A stretch of DNA of 64,000 nucleotides from Verrucomicrobium spinosum DSM 4136 = JCM 18804 (GTDB lineage Bacteria > Verrucomicrobiota > Verrucomicrobiia > Verrucomicrobiales > Verrucomicrobiaceae). Numbering within the stretch: the first letter of the stretch is position 1; every line of letters begins with the position of its first letter. The stretch lies in the NCBI RefSeq assembly GCF_000172155.1, contig NZ_ABIZ01000001.1:1860001-1924000 (forward strand). Direction: 5' to 3'. The notes below the pieces were generated by a model. That model was not told where the DNA came from, did no database searches, and worked only from the letters and a program-made list of their open reading frames with translations. Both the position numbers and the translations under genes were made by a program. Shown here in pieces: positions 1-8,234 of this stretch.

Positions 1-86
1 GCCAGTGTAGTTGTCGACGTAAGGAGGCACTAACTGAAGCGTCTTCCAGCCCACCTTCGCCCCTCATCTCCAAGTCCCAACAGACC

Positions 87-104
87 TTTGTGCCTTCGTG
101 TGAG
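87..104 (+). repeat. Dispersed 18-bp repeat, copy 1
   Basis: The 18-mer TTTGTGCCTTCGTGTGAG occurs here and identically at 6879-6896; a near-identical reverse-complement copy lies at 6039-6055. The remainder of 1-164 shows no gene or clear signal. Confidence 0.6.
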
Positions 105-164
105 CAATCCTTCATCTCACCCCGCCCTTGCATTGTCTCCACCGTCCCCTTAGAATAGCTGTAC

Positions 165-617
165 ATGGCGCGCCGCGTTCGAGCACTGATCTTGCTGCTG
201 CTCTCCACCATGCTCTTTGCATTGCAGGGGCAGACGGTGGTGCAGTGCCTGTGCTCTGGAGCCATTGCCTTGGGCCAGGCCCCGGAGGCCTGCTGCGGCG
301 AATGCCCGGATGAGTCTGCCGGGGCGCAGATGACTGCAACCTCTCCAGAATCGCCTCAACAAGCTGTCTCCGCCATCCTGTTCACCACGGAGGATTGTTG
401 GCGCATGGCCTCCACCGAAAGCGATCAGGCCTTCCCAGCCACGCCTCATGTGGATGCTCCGCTGCCGACCGTGGCGTTGCTCGCGGAAGACCCCTTTATC
501 ATTGATCGCGCAGCTTTAGGCGATGCGCCCACCCCGGCATGGACCCGGGACAGTTCGCATCACCCTGAACCTACAGGGCCGCCCTGCGCCATCCTCTATG
601 GTGCGCTTTTGATTTGA
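165..617 (+). CDS. Small secreted Cys-containing protein of unknown function
   Basis: 150 residues. Residues 7-20 form a strong hydrophobic segment after MARRVR, so it is probably a signal peptide or membrane anchor. Six cysteines follow in a short stretch (Cys28, 30, 43, 44, 47 and nearby), including a CCGEC motif; the remainder is low-complexity and acidic, with no recognisable domain. It lies 125 bp upstream of the membrane-fusion adaptor gene on the same strand, and a second secreted Cys-containing protein lies at the far end of that operon, so a link to the export system or to metal/redox chemistry is possible. That is inference from context only. ATG start chosen because it leads directly into the signal-like segment. 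Confidence 0.55.
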   Translation: MARRVRALILLLLSTMLFALQGQTVVQCLCSGAIALGQAPEACCGECPDESAGAQMTATSPESPQQAVSAILFTTEDCWRMASTESDQAFPATPHVDAPLPTVALLAEDPFIIDRAALGDAPTPAWTRDSSHHPEPTGPPCAILYGALLI

Positions 618-742
618 GAAGAGACTGGCCTTCCCTGTGAAGCTGGTGCGCTGCGCTGCGGAGATTGCAGCCGGCACCTGACCGTGGTTGTTCGCGTTGC
701 ATGCATGCTGCGTGACGCGCCCCATTTCAGATCTCTCATCCC

Positions 743-2323
743 GTGTCTTTATCCGAACTTTATCAATCGTCAGGCCCCGCTGCCTCTGTCGATCTCTCCG
801 CCGCTGCCCCCGTCGCGTCTTCATCACCAGAATCGCGAAGCCTCTGGCGACGTCTGCTCCGTCTTCCCGCATGGCTCCTGCCATTGAGCCTGATCGCGGC
901 CTTCGGAACGGTTTTCGCCGTGGTCTATCGCGATCAGTTGCTGCCTGCGCCAGTCGTGAAGGTGAGCCGCGCCGTGCTGTTGGCAGATCTGGATGCCGTC
1001 CCGCCGACCGCCGCTGGCCATACCTCCGACCATGCTGCGGTGGCTCCGCGCACCTCTTCCGTTCCTTCGCCATCGCTTCCAGTTGCTGGTACTGCCAAGA
1101 TGCTCTTTCAGGCTGGCGGTTGGGTGGAGCCGGATCCGTTGCCTATTCATGCGGTCGCATTGACAGATGGTGTCATCGAGAAGGTGAACGTCCTGGAAGG
1201 GCAGGAGGTGAAAAAAGGCCAGGTCATTGCCGAGCTCATTTCAGAAGACATCCGGCTCACTCTCAAGGCTGCGGAACGCACGCTCGCGGAGACCGAGGCG
1301 GCGGTGTCTCTGCAGACCGTGCAAGTGGAGGTGGCGATTGCCGAGGCCCGGGCTCTGCAAGATCAGGTGACCGTGGCAGAGGCCAGGCTGGCAGAGGAGA
1401 AGGACAACCTCGCTCGACTGGAGCGCATCCCCACCGGTTCGGTTTCAGAACAAGACAGGGCTCGGGCGCGTTTTGTGGTGCAGGGGCAGGTGGCTGAAGT
1501 TGCTGCACGGCAATCCCAGCATTTTGCCGCCGTGGCCAAGGTGCAGGCCGCGCGCGCCCAGACCCAGGTGCTCACTGCCGCGGTGGCCTCCGCCCGCGTC
1601 ATGGTGGAGAAGCAGCAACTCGCGCTCACCCGCATCCAGATTGTCTCCCCGGTGGACGGGGTCATCCTCGCGCTGAAGGCCGCGCCCGGGCAGAAGAAGG
1701 TGATGAACATGGATGAGCATGACTCCTCCGTGGTCGCCACGCTGTTTGAGAAAGGGCACCTGCAGGTGCGGGTGGACGTGCCCCTCTCTGAGGCCCGTGG
1801 GCTCACCGTGGGCCAGCCAGCCATCATCACGTCCGACTTCCTGCCGCAGGTGGAATTTAAGGGGGTGGTCACCCGCATCGTTGGTGCCGCGGATCTGCAG
1901 CGCAACACCCTCCAGGCCAAGGTGCAGGTGCAGAGCCCTGACGCACGCCTCCGACCGGAGATGCTGTGCCGTGTGAAGTTCCTCGAACCCGCTTCCGGTG
2001 CTGCCATCAGCGCTGAGGCTTCTTCCAAATCCGGCAGCGTGCCTGCCCAGGCGGCACCTGAAGCCGACCGGGGAGACCGGGTGGTCATGGTGCCGGAGTC
2101 GGCGGTGATTGCCGCCTCTGATCTAGATGGTGAAGTCTCCCTCTGGCTGGTGGCTCCGGATGGCCACACCGCCATCCACCGGACGGTGCAACTGGGCAGA
2201 CATCGCATCCAGGACCATGTCGCGATCGCCTCTGGGGTGTTGGCAGGGGACCTGGTCATTCTGCCGCCGCATGGCGGCCTCGTCGATGGACGGCGCGTGC
2301 GTCCTGAAAAAGTAACTCCGTGA
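743..2323 (+). CDS. HlyD/RND-type membrane-fusion adaptor subunit
   Basis: 526 residues from a GTG start. A cytoplasmic N-terminus is followed by one transmembrane segment (about 38-62), then a biotinyl-lipoyl-like half domain (GVIEKVNVLEGQEVKKGQV, about 143-162), a long alpha-helical hairpin/coiled coil rich in Ala, Glu and Gln (about 175-290), the second lipoyl half (SPVDGVI) and beta-barrel and membrane-proximal domains. This is the architecture of periplasmic adaptors such as MacA and HlyD. The stop overlaps the GTG start of the ATPase gene (GTGA, 2320-2323), so the two are translationally coupled. It probably bridges the inner-membrane ABC transporter to the outer membrane. The substrate is unknown. 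An unusual Ala/Ser/Pro-rich N-terminal tail precedes the membrane segment. Confidence 0.85.
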   Translation: MSLSELYQSSGPAASVDLSAAAPVASSSPESRSLWRRLLRLPAWLLPLSLIAAFGTVFAVVYRDQLLPAPVVKVSRAVLLADLDAVPPTAAGHTSDHAAVAPRTSSVPSPSLPVAGTAKMLFQAGGWVEPDPLPIHAVALTDGVIEKVNVLEGQEVKKGQVIAELISEDIRLTLKAAERTLAETEAAVSLQTVQVEVAIAEARALQDQVTVAEARLAEEKDNLARLERIPTGSVSEQDRARARFVVQGQVAEVAARQSQHFAAVAKVQAARAQTQVLTAAVASARVMVEKQQLALTRIQIVSPVDGVILALKAAPGQKKVMNMDEHDSSVVATLFEKGHLQVRVDVPLSEARGLTVGQPAIITSDFLPQVEFKGVVTRIVGAADLQRNTLQAKVQVQSPDARLRPEMLCRVKFLEPASGAAISAEASSKSGSVPAQAAPEADRGDRVVMVPESAVIAASDLDGEVSLWLVAPDGHTAIHRTVQLGRHRIQDHVAIASGVLAGDLVILPPHGGLVDGRRVRPEKVTP

Positions 2324-3048
2324 ACCCCAAGCCCTCTTTCCCAATGACCTCACCCGAATCCTTCATCCGCTGCCGTGGCGTCACCAAGACCTACCACAAG
2401 GGCAACACCCCGGTCACTCCGCTGAGCGCGCTGGATCTGGATGTGCCCCGCGGCACCTTCCTGGCCCTGATGGGCCCTTCAGGCAGTGGCAAGACCACGC
2501 TGCTCAATCTCATCGCTGGCATCGACAGCCCCACCTCCGGATCGCTGCATGTGGGCGGGGTGGATATCGCGAAGTTGAAGCGCGGCCAGCTTACGAAATG
2601 GCGTGCCTCCCACGTGGGCTACATCTTCCAGCTTTATCATCTGGTGCCTATTCTCTCGGCGTTTGAGAATGTGGAGCTGCCACTGCTCCTTGCGCCGCTA
2701 TCGAGGAAAGAACGCCACCGCCAGGTGCAGGTGGCGCTGGAGCTCGTGGGCCTGGGGGATCGGTCAGACCACCGGCCCTCTGAGTTGTCCGGTGGCCAGG
2801 AACAGCGCGTCGCCATTGCCCGCGCCATCGTGGCCAATCCCGCACTGCTGGTCGCGGATGAACCCACAGGGGACCTGGATCGCGAGTCTGCCACCCAGAT
2901 CCTCAACCTGCTGCGGGAATTGGTGAGGGAACACGGCAAGACCATTGTCATGGTCACGCATGACCCTCGTGCCGCCGCTGCTGCGGACACCGTGCTGCAT
3001 CTGGAGAAAGGGAGGCTGGTGGATGCCTCTGAACTTCAAGCCGCCTGA
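2320..3048 (+). CDS. ABC transporter ATP-binding protein (MacB/LolD type)
   Basis: 242 residues. Walker A GPSGSGKTT at 52-60, Q-loop in YIFQLYHL, signature LSGGQEQRVAIARA, Walker B LLVADEPTGDLD and H-loop VTHD are all intact, so it should be an active ATPase. The short length and the GDLD motif place it with the LolD/MacB family that drives FtsX-like permeases. The GTG start overlaps the adaptor stop; an ATG 24 nt later (2344) could also serve. The first permease gene begins 14 bp downstream. It energises the adaptor/FtsX machine at the cytoplasmic face. Confidence 0.9.
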   Translation: MNPKPSFPMTSPESFIRCRGVTKTYHKGNTPVTPLSALDLDVPRGTFLALMGPSGSGKTTLLNLIAGIDSPTSGSLHVGGVDIAKLKRGQLTKWRASHVGYIFQLYHLVPILSAFENVELPLLLAPLSRKERHRQVQVALELVGLGDRSDHRPSELSGGQEQRVAIARAIVANPALLVADEPTGDLDRESATQILNLLRELVREHGKTIVMVTHDPRAAAAADTVLHLEKGRLVDASELQAA

Positions 3049-3062
3049 ACCCCGCACTCCTC

Positions 3063-4217
3063 ATGATCGCAAACACCTTCAATCTGGTGCTCCTGGCGCT
3101 CAAGCAACTGACGCGCCATCGCATTCGCTCCCTGCTCACCATCCTGGGCGTGGCCGCGGGCATGTTCTTGTTTGCTACAGTGGAGACCATGCAGGGCAGC
3201 TTGCGGCGGGCCACCCAGACCACGGCGGATGACACCACGTTGGTGGTGTATCGGGATAACCGCTTCTGCCCCGCCACCAGCCGTCTGCCGGAGCACTATG
3301 AAGCGACCATCCGCAAGATCGAAGGCGTGCGGGAGGTCATCCCCATCCAGATCGTGGTGAACAACTGCGGTGCGAGCCTGGACATCATTGCCTTCCGCGG
3401 AGTGCCTCCCGACGGCCTGACGAAGTACGCGCCGCAGATCCAGGTATTGGACGGCTCGGTGGAGTCGTGGAAACAACGCAGCGATGCTGCCCTGCTGGGC
3501 CGGCACTTCGCCGCCCGGCGTGGCTTGAAGGTGGGGGATCGCTTTGATGCCGCCGGCGTCGTGGTGCACGTGGCGGGCATCATTGACAGTCCGGAGCCGC
3601 AAGACAACAACGTGGCCTACGTCCATCTGCCCTTCCTCCAGCAGGCCTCCCGAGCAGGGCTGGGCGTGGTCACGCAGTTCAATGTGCGAGTGACTTCTGC
3701 GGAGCGGTTAGATCCAGTGGCCAAGGAGATCGACGAATACTTCCGCAGTGAGCAGGCTCCCACCCGCACCCGGCCGGAGAAGGCCTTCTTTGCCGATACC
3801 GCCCAGGAGCTGGTGGAGCTGGTGGGCTTTACCCGTTGGCTGGGCCTCGGGGCCGTGGCGGCCGTACTGGGCCTGGTGGCCAATGCCGTGCTCCTTGTGG
3901 TGCGGGCCCGGGTGAAGGAGAATGCCGTGCTCCAGACCCTCGGCTTCGGCCAGCGGGCCATCGCCCTGCTGGTGGCGGTGGAAGGCGTGCTGCTGGGACT
4001 GGCTGGCGGTGTCTTGGGCGTCCTATCAGCCCTGGCCTTCCTGCGCTGGCAGAGCATCACCATTGGCAATGAAGGCGTCACGCTCGCCATCATGCCGGAC
4101 CTTGAGGTTGTCCTGCGCGGACTCCTTACCGCCCTCGCCCTCGGCCTGCTGGCCAGTCTCTACCCGGCCTGGCAGGCAGCCCGCCGCCCCATTGTTTCCT
4201 CACTCCGCTCCGCCTGA
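3063..4217 (+). CDS. FtsX-family ABC permease, first subunit
   Basis: 384 residues. An N-terminal transmembrane helix (about 20-40, LLTILGVAAGMFLF) follows the typical RHRIRSLLT cytoplasmic entry; a periplasmic MacB-PCD-like domain spans about 45-245, and three C-terminal helices (about 262-365) end with LYPAWQAARRPIVSSLRSA. This is the four-helix type VII ABC (MacB/LolCE/DevC) topology. Such machines do mechanical work on periplasmic or outer-membrane substrates rather than moving them across the inner membrane. A paralogous permease starts 4 bp after the stop, so the pair probably forms a heterodimer like LolC/LolE. Confidence 0.85.
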   Translation: MIANTFNLVLLALKQLTRHRIRSLLTILGVAAGMFLFATVETMQGSLRRATQTTADDTTLVVYRDNRFCPATSRLPEHYEATIRKIEGVREVIPIQIVVNNCGASLDIIAFRGVPPDGLTKYAPQIQVLDGSVESWKQRSDAALLGRHFAARRGLKVGDRFDAAGVVVHVAGIIDSPEPQDNNVAYVHLPFLQQASRAGLGVVTQFNVRVTSAERLDPVAKEIDEYFRSEQAPTRTRPEKAFFADTAQELVELVGFTRWLGLGAVAAVLGLVANAVLLVVRARVKENAVLQTLGFGQRAIALLVAVEGVLLGLAGGVLGVLSALAFLRWQSITIGNEGVTLAIMPDLEVVLRGLLTALALGLLASLYPAWQAARRPIVSSLRSA

Positions 4218-4221
4218 TCTC

Positions 4222-5376
4222 ATGTTGCCCCTTTCTTACGCCGTTCGAAACCTGTTCCGGGTGCCCGCCCGGCTCCTCCAGATTGTCCTGGGGGGCGGAC
4301 TGGTGATCCTGCTGCTCATGCTGGCCGCCGCCTTGTCGGAGGGCATGGACGGCGTGTTGCGCTCTTCAGGATCGGAGAAAAACATCATCGTCCTCGGCAC
4401 CGGCAGTGAGGAGAGTGTGGAGCGGAGTGAGATCAATGCCTCCGTCCCCTCGGAGCTGGAGGCCGCTGTGAGCGGACTGGAAGAAGTGCTGGGGCGGGCA
4501 GCGGTCTCGCCGGAGATCCACTACAACGGGCTGCTCACCTTGGGCGGCGGCGCTGGGGACTCGAGGCAGGCATTGTTTCGTGGCGTGACCCCCGCAGCCC
4601 TGCTGGTGCATCCGGAGGTCCGTCTCGTGGAGGGCACCTTTCCTCGGGCCGGAGAGGTCATGGTGGGGCAGTTGGCCGCGCATCGTCTCGGGGTGGGGGA
4701 GGCTGCTCTCAAACCGGGCACCCTGGTGAAGGTGGGCAGCACCAGCCTGCGCATCTCCGGCATCTTCCAGGCTCCCGGTACCGTCATGGAGGCTGAGCTC
4801 TGGGCGGATCTGAACGATCTCAGGGCCATCGGTCAGCGCGACACCATCTCCTGCGTGGTGGTGCGGCTGGACTCTGCCACCTTCGACGATGTGGAGGTGT
4901 TCACCCTTCAGCGGTTGGATCTCGAACTCGCCGCCATCCGGGAGAGCGACTACTATGCAAAGCTCGCTGCCTTCTACACCCCGCTGCGAATCATGACCTG
5001 GGTCACCGCCGGTCTCGTTGTAGCCGGGGCCGTCTTTGGCGGCATGAACACTCTCTACGCCGCCTTCGCCTCCCGCGTGCGGGAGATGGCTACCCTACAG
5101 GCCGTGGGTTATTCCCGGAAGGCGCTCGCCGTCAGCCTGCTGCAGGAGTCCCTGCTCGCCTCCCTGCTGGGTTCGCTGTTCGCCGCCGTCATCGCCCTGG
5201 CCTTTGCGGATGGGCTCTCCTTTCCCTTTTCCATCGGGACCTTCCTGCTGCGCATCACCCCGGGCATCCTCGGGCTCGGCGTGCTCGGCGGCCTGGCTCT
5301 TGCCATCATCGGCACGTTGCCGCCGGCCTGGACGTGTTTGCGTCCTGAGTTGCCCGCTGCGCTTCGGTCGGCGTGA
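4222..5376 (+). CDS. FtsX-family ABC permease, second subunit
   Basis: 384 residues from the ATG at 4222, chosen because the protein then begins MLPLSYAVRNLFRVPAR, the standard start of this family; a longer reading frame runs upstream into the previous gene and is not credible. One N-terminal helix (about 20-45), a periplasmic domain (about 50-265), then three C-terminal helices with the conserved ASRVREMATLQAVGYSR coupling region before helix 3. Same length as the upstream permease and only 4 bp after it. Together with the adaptor and ATPase it completes a tripartite-type system; no TolC-like gene is present in the window. Confidence 0.85.
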   Translation: MLPLSYAVRNLFRVPARLLQIVLGGGLVILLLMLAAALSEGMDGVLRSSGSEKNIIVLGTGSEESVERSEINASVPSELEAAVSGLEEVLGRAAVSPEIHYNGLLTLGGGAGDSRQALFRGVTPAALLVHPEVRLVEGTFPRAGEVMVGQLAAHRLGVGEAALKPGTLVKVGSTSLRISGIFQAPGTVMEAELWADLNDLRAIGQRDTISCVVVRLDSATFDDVEVFTLQRLDLELAAIRESDYYAKLAAFYTPLRIMTWVTAGLVVAGAVFGGMNTLYAAFASRVREMATLQAVGYSRKALAVSLLQESLLASLLGSLFAAVIALAFADGLSFPFSIGTFLLRITPGILGLGVLGGLALAIIGTLPPAWTCLRPELPAALRSA

Positions 5377-5428
5377 AGTGAAATTTAAAATGCCAAACTT
5401 CAAAACGAACTCATCACTCGCTACACCC

Positions 5429-5491
5429 AACTCTTAACTCTTAACTCTTAACTCTTAACTCTTAACCCATAACTCATAACTCATAACTCCA
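5429..5491 (+). repeat. Heptamer tandem array (AACTCTT type)
   Basis: Nine consecutive 7-bp units: five AACTCTT, one AACCCAT, two AACTCAT and one AACTCCA, ending 6 bp before the ATG of the next gene. AT-rich compared with the flanking genes. Because 7 is not a multiple of 3, the TAA at the unit junction appears in every frame. Unlike the other arrays in the window, this one separates two co-directional genes. Confidence 0.9.
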
Positions 5492-5497
5492 TCGATC

Positions 5498-6010
5498 ATG
5501 AAAAAGACATCGTTCCTCTCCTTGTTCGTCCTCACCGCTCTTTCCTTCACGCTGCCTCAGGCCATGGCTGCCGATCTGCCTGAAGGCCTGCTCGTCACCA
5601 CCGCTCCGTCAGGGGCCGTCACTGTCGCTGCGGCCCGCAAAGAGCCCGCCAAGGCCGGGGCCGAGATCGTGCTGCGTGGTCGCATCGGCGGGCGCATGAC
5701 ATCGCTGATCGACAAAGCGGCCATCGCCGTGCTGGCAGATGAAAAAGCCATCACCGCCTGCAACGACATGCCCGGCGACGCGTGCAAGACCCCCTGGGAC
5801 TATTGCTGCGAAACTCCGGAGAAACTTAAAGCCAGCATCGCCACCATTCAGGTGCGGAGTGCGGATGGGAAGATTGTCAAAGCACCTCTCCGCGGCTTGG
5901 GCGGGCTGAAGGAGTTGAGCACCGTCGTGGTGAAAGGGACGGTGGATGCGGCTTCTGGAAAAGACGTGCTGATCGTGAACGTCACGCAGATCCAGGTGGA
6001 GAAGAAGTAA
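5498..6010 (+). CDS. Secreted protein with CxxxxxxxC-TPWDYCC motif, unknown function
   Basis: 170 residues. Clear signal peptide (MKKTSFLSLFVLTALSF..., cleavage after QAMA at about 24). The mature part looks like a small beta-rich (OB-fold-like) domain: VLRGRIGG early, LSTVVVKGTVD near the end. Between them is a cysteine cluster, ITACNDMPGDACKTPWDYCC, which could bind metal or form disulfides. I recall similar TPWDYCC proteins as uncharacterised in PVC bacteria, but the function is not known to me. It is co-directional with the export operon, 121 bp after the last permease, separated by the heptamer array. It may be a partner or substrate of that system (inference). Confidence 0.7.
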   Translation: MKKTSFLSLFVLTALSFTLPQAMAADLPEGLLVTTAPSGAVTVAAARKEPAKAGAEIVLRGRIGGRMTSLIDKAAIAVLADEKAITACNDMPGDACKTPWDYCCETPEKLKASIATIQVRSADGKIVKAPLRGLGGLKELSTVVVKGTVDAASGKDVLIVNVTQIQVEKK

Positions 6011-6038
6011 GGGGTGGGCTTGATGACGCTCAGATAGA

Positions 6039-6055
6039 CTCACACGAAGGCACCA
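6039..6055 (-). repeat. Dispersed 18-bp repeat, copy 2
   Basis: The reverse complement reads TGGTGCCTTCGTGTGAG, matching the copies at 87-104 and 6879-6896. It begins 28 bp after the upstream stop codon. Confidence 0.6.
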
Positions 6056-6084
6056 AGGGTTTCGGTCTGAGGCGCAGACGCAGA

Positions 6085-6300
6085 AACGGGCTGGGGGCTG
6101 AAAGCCCGGAGTAGTCCCAGCCTTGGGCAACACCCAAGGCTGGCGTGGGTTTTAGATGTTGAGGGCTGCAGGCCCGACGTCGTTCAGGAATGCTCGTCGT
6201 GGGCAGGCTTGATGAGGTCGGGCCTTCAGCCCTCAGAGTCAATGGGGCATCTATTCCTCGGGCGTTGCCCGAGGCTGGTATGAAGCCGGACCTTCGGCCC
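6085..6300. repeat. Composite inverted repeat of nested GGGCTGAAGGCCC-type palindromes
   Basis: Successive palindromes such as GGGCTGAAAGCCC, CCTTGGGCAACACCCAAGG, GGGCTGCAGGCCC, GGGCCTTCAGCCC, CCTCGGGCGTTGCCCGAGG and GGACCTTCGGCCC alternate so that the left and right halves are rough reverse complements. The same arrangement recurs at 27060-27290. The element could fold into one long branched hairpin. Confidence 0.8.
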
Positions 6301-6384
6301 TTGTGATGGGGCATTCCTACTTTCAGCATGGTGGGTGCATCATCGCGGCTCCGAGGTTTACCAAGGCAGAACAGCAAGAAGATG

Positions 6385-6430
6385 CTTTCCCTGATGGCAT
6401 TGGCATAAAAGCGGAACTCCAACCCTCTCC
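6385..6430 (-). repeat. Dispersed repeat end shared with 26941-27410
   Basis: The reverse strand reads GGGTTGGAGTTCCG, then GCCAATGCCATCAGGGAAA. The same sequence, on the plus strand, begins the element at 26941; the inner part recurs inverted at 27375. Confidence 0.8.
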
Positions 6431-6460
6431 GCTCCCCTCAGCAGAATGACAGCTCCTCAA

Positions 6461-6494
6461 GCGGGGTTGGAGTTCCGCCTTTAGGCGGTCACGG
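6461..6494 (+). repeat. GTTGGAGT hairpin repeat, copy with CCGCC/GGCGG stem
   Basis: GGGTTGGAGTT followed by the hairpin CCGCCTTTAGGCGG and TCACG. Compare 6599, 12871, 22219 and 26899, where the stem bases differ but pairing is preserved. Confidence 0.8.
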
Positions 6495-6598
6495 AACAAA
6501 GGCCCATTGTGTTCGCATTCACTTGCCGTCCTCTCACTTCCCACTATCGGGCTCCGACCCATTCGGCCTACATTCCCATCACGACAGGTACTCATACA

Positions 6599-6623
6599 GG
6601 GTTGGAGTACCGACTTCAGTCGG
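6599..6623 (+). repeat. GTTGGAGT hairpin repeat, copy with CCGAC/GTCGG stem
   Basis: GGGTTGGAGTA followed by the hairpin CCGACTTCAGTCGG. Identical in core to the copy at 22219-22247. Confidence 0.8.
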
Positions 6624-6712
6624 CTCAGGATGCAAGCTACGCAGAAGAACTTTCTGCACCTGGCAGCCAGACCGCCGCAACTCCTTCGGAGTAAGAATCA
6701 CATCCTCTCTAT

Positions 6713-6749
6713 CCCAACGCAGACTCGCTCGAAGCTCGTCAACGTTGGG
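6713..6749 (+). repeat. GACTCGCT/GCTCGTC hairpin repeat, copy 1
   Basis: Arms CCCAACG (6713-6719) and CGTTGGG (6743-6749) enclose GACTCGCT and GCTCGTC. A second copy at 22364-22400 has arms CCCAAGG and CCTTGGG, a compensated change. Confidence 0.7.
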
Positions 6750-6878
6750 CTTGAAGCGACATCCTCGTCGAGGAAGACCTTCGGCGCAGCGGCGTAAGGA
6801 ATGGAGTCTCACCAAATGCTCAGACCACCTCGGGGGACAAGCGCCGTACCGTCCCCTCATTCATCCCACCTTCGTGCC

Positions 6879-6896
6879 TTTGTGCCTTCGTGTGAG
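6879..6896 (+). repeat. Dispersed 18-bp repeat, copy 3
   Basis: Identical to 87-104 over TTTGTGCCTTCGTGTGAG. It lies 14 bp past the stop of the DUF1552 gene, mirroring the copy at 6039. Confidence 0.6.
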
Positions 6897-6910
6897 AATA
6901 ACGAACTACC

Positions 6911-8212
6911 TCACGCCATCAACTCCTTGATCACGCCGGTGCTGTCTCCATGCCGCTCCGCGTCCACGCCCACACCATGAAGCAGTGTCAGCCACGCGTT
7001 GCACAATGGGGTGTCCTTTGACACCACCAGGTTTTCGCCCAGCTTGATCCCCGCGCCGCCGCCGGTGAGGAGGGTGGGGCAGTTGTCGAGGTAGTGCTCG
7101 GACCTGAGATTGCTGCCGTACGCGAGGGCCACGTGATCAAACAGACGGCTGCCATCGGTTTCCTTGGTGGCCTTAAGCTTGTCGATCAATCCCGCCAGAA
7201 GCTGGCTCTGGGCCACATCGCGTCGTTGTGAGGCATCGAGCTTCTCGCCCATGGTGGAGTGATAGTGGCTCATGTCGTGCGGGGCCACCTTGATGTCCAT
7301 ACTGGTCAGCAGCGTGCTCACGGGCTGGCGATACGTGAGCACGCGCGTGCTGTCGGTTTGCATGGCCGCGACGATGATGTCGTACATGATCTCGATCTCC
7401 TTCTTCCCGGCAAGGCCGGGGGCGGGTTCTGCCATGTCCGTCTTCGGGCGGGGGACGCCAATCCACTGCTCGTCTTTGCTGAGGCGGATTTCGATATCGC
7501 GGATGCCCTGATAGTATTCTTCGAGTTTTTCGCCGTCATTGCGGCTCAGGCCGCGTCTCAGATCGCGGGCGTTCTCCATCACCGTGTCCAGCACGCTGCG
7601 ACGCTGCGCCAGCATGGCCTTCTGCTGCTCGATGGGCGTGGCGTCGTTCGAAAAGAGGCGATGGTAGGCGGCAAGGGGGCCATTGTGCCCAGCCACGGGT
7701 TTCCCGCTTTGGTCCCACGCCATGGAGAGGCCGGGGCCATGCCCGGAGGATTCGGCATTCTCCGCCCCGTTGAGCTGGAGCGAGGCAAAACGCGTGTGCA
7801 GACCGAACTGTGCTGCGGCCACCTGATCAGCCGAGATGCTGTTGTGAAAGCTCTGCCCCGGTTGCGCATAGCGATTGGCCCCGGTGAGCCACATGGTGCT
7901 GCCGGCGTGGCCCATGTTGGAGAACTTGTTCCACAGCCCCTGCACCACCGTGAAGTCCGCCCTGTGCCGCTCCAGCGGCTTCAGGCCCGCGGGCATCACG
8001 TAGTCTTTGCCAGGTTGATTGATGTCCGGATACCACGACTCCTGGGTGATGCCCCAGCCAAAGCCCAGGAACACCAGGCGCTTGGGCGGAGTGGCCGGTG
8101 TTGCTGCCGCAGCGGACGCGAAGCGGCGAATACCGAGCGACTCCAAGGCGGGCAGGGCGATGAGAGCGGTGCTGGAACGGAGGAAGTGACGCCGGTTGAG
8201 CGGTTGTTTCAT
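6911..8212 (-). CDS. DUF1552 family Tat-exported protein
   Basis: 433 residues. The N-terminus NRRHFLRSSTALIALPAL is a twin-arginine signal (Arg7-Arg8) followed by a short hydrophobic stretch. The body carries the DUF1552 pattern: KRLVFLGFGWG, then LWNKFSNMGHAGSTMWLTG, then SADQVAAAQFG, and a C-terminal half with SHYHSTMGEKL and VALAYGSNL. This family is abundant in Planctomycetes and Verrucomicrobia and is normally encoded next to a DUF1592 cytochrome, as here (22 bp downstream of it). Its function is not established. Tat export suggests folding or cofactor insertion in the cytoplasm. Last gene of the sigma/anti-sigma/cytochrome run. Confidence 0.85.
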   Translation of the reverse strand: MKQPLNRRHFLRSSTALIALPALESLGIRRFASAAAATPATPPKRLVFLGFGWGITQESWYPDINQPGKDYVMPAGLKPLERHRADFTVVQGLWNKFSNMGHAGSTMWLTGANRYAQPGQSFHNSISADQVAAAQFGLHTRFASLQLNGAENAESSGHGPGLSMAWDQSGKPVAGHNGPLAAYHRLFSNDATPIEQQKAMLAQRRSVLDTVMENARDLRRGLSRNDGEKLEEYYQGIRDIEIRLSKDEQWIGVPRPKTDMAEPAPGLAGKKEIEIMYDIIVAAMQTDSTRVLTYRQPVSTLLTSMDIKVAPHDMSHYHSTMGEKLDASQRRDVAQSQLLAGLIDKLKATKETDGSRLFDHVALAYGSNLRSEHYLDNCPTLLTGGGAGIKLGENLVVSKDTPLCNAWLTLLHGVGVDAERHGDSTGVIKELMA

Positions 8213-8234
8213 AAAGCGGGCGATTGAAAAGGAG

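Larger units (their letters stand above)
6011..6910. other. 900-bp intergenic block between convergent genes, filled with repeats
   Basis: No gene is supported here. The block holds a composite of nested palindromes (6085-6300), a segment shared with 26941-27410 (6385-6430), two GTTGGAGT hairpins (6461-6494 and 6599-6623), a GACTCGCT hairpin (6713-6749), and an inverted pair of the 18-bp repeat near both ends (6039-6055 and 6879-6896). Reading frames inside it are accounted for by repeat sequence. Confidence 0.75.

Noticed and set aside
6030-6422. Open frame in the repeat block whose translation resembles that at 26944-27192
   Set aside because: Similarity comes from the shared palindromic repeat; no start context or domain, and the frame is made of hairpins.
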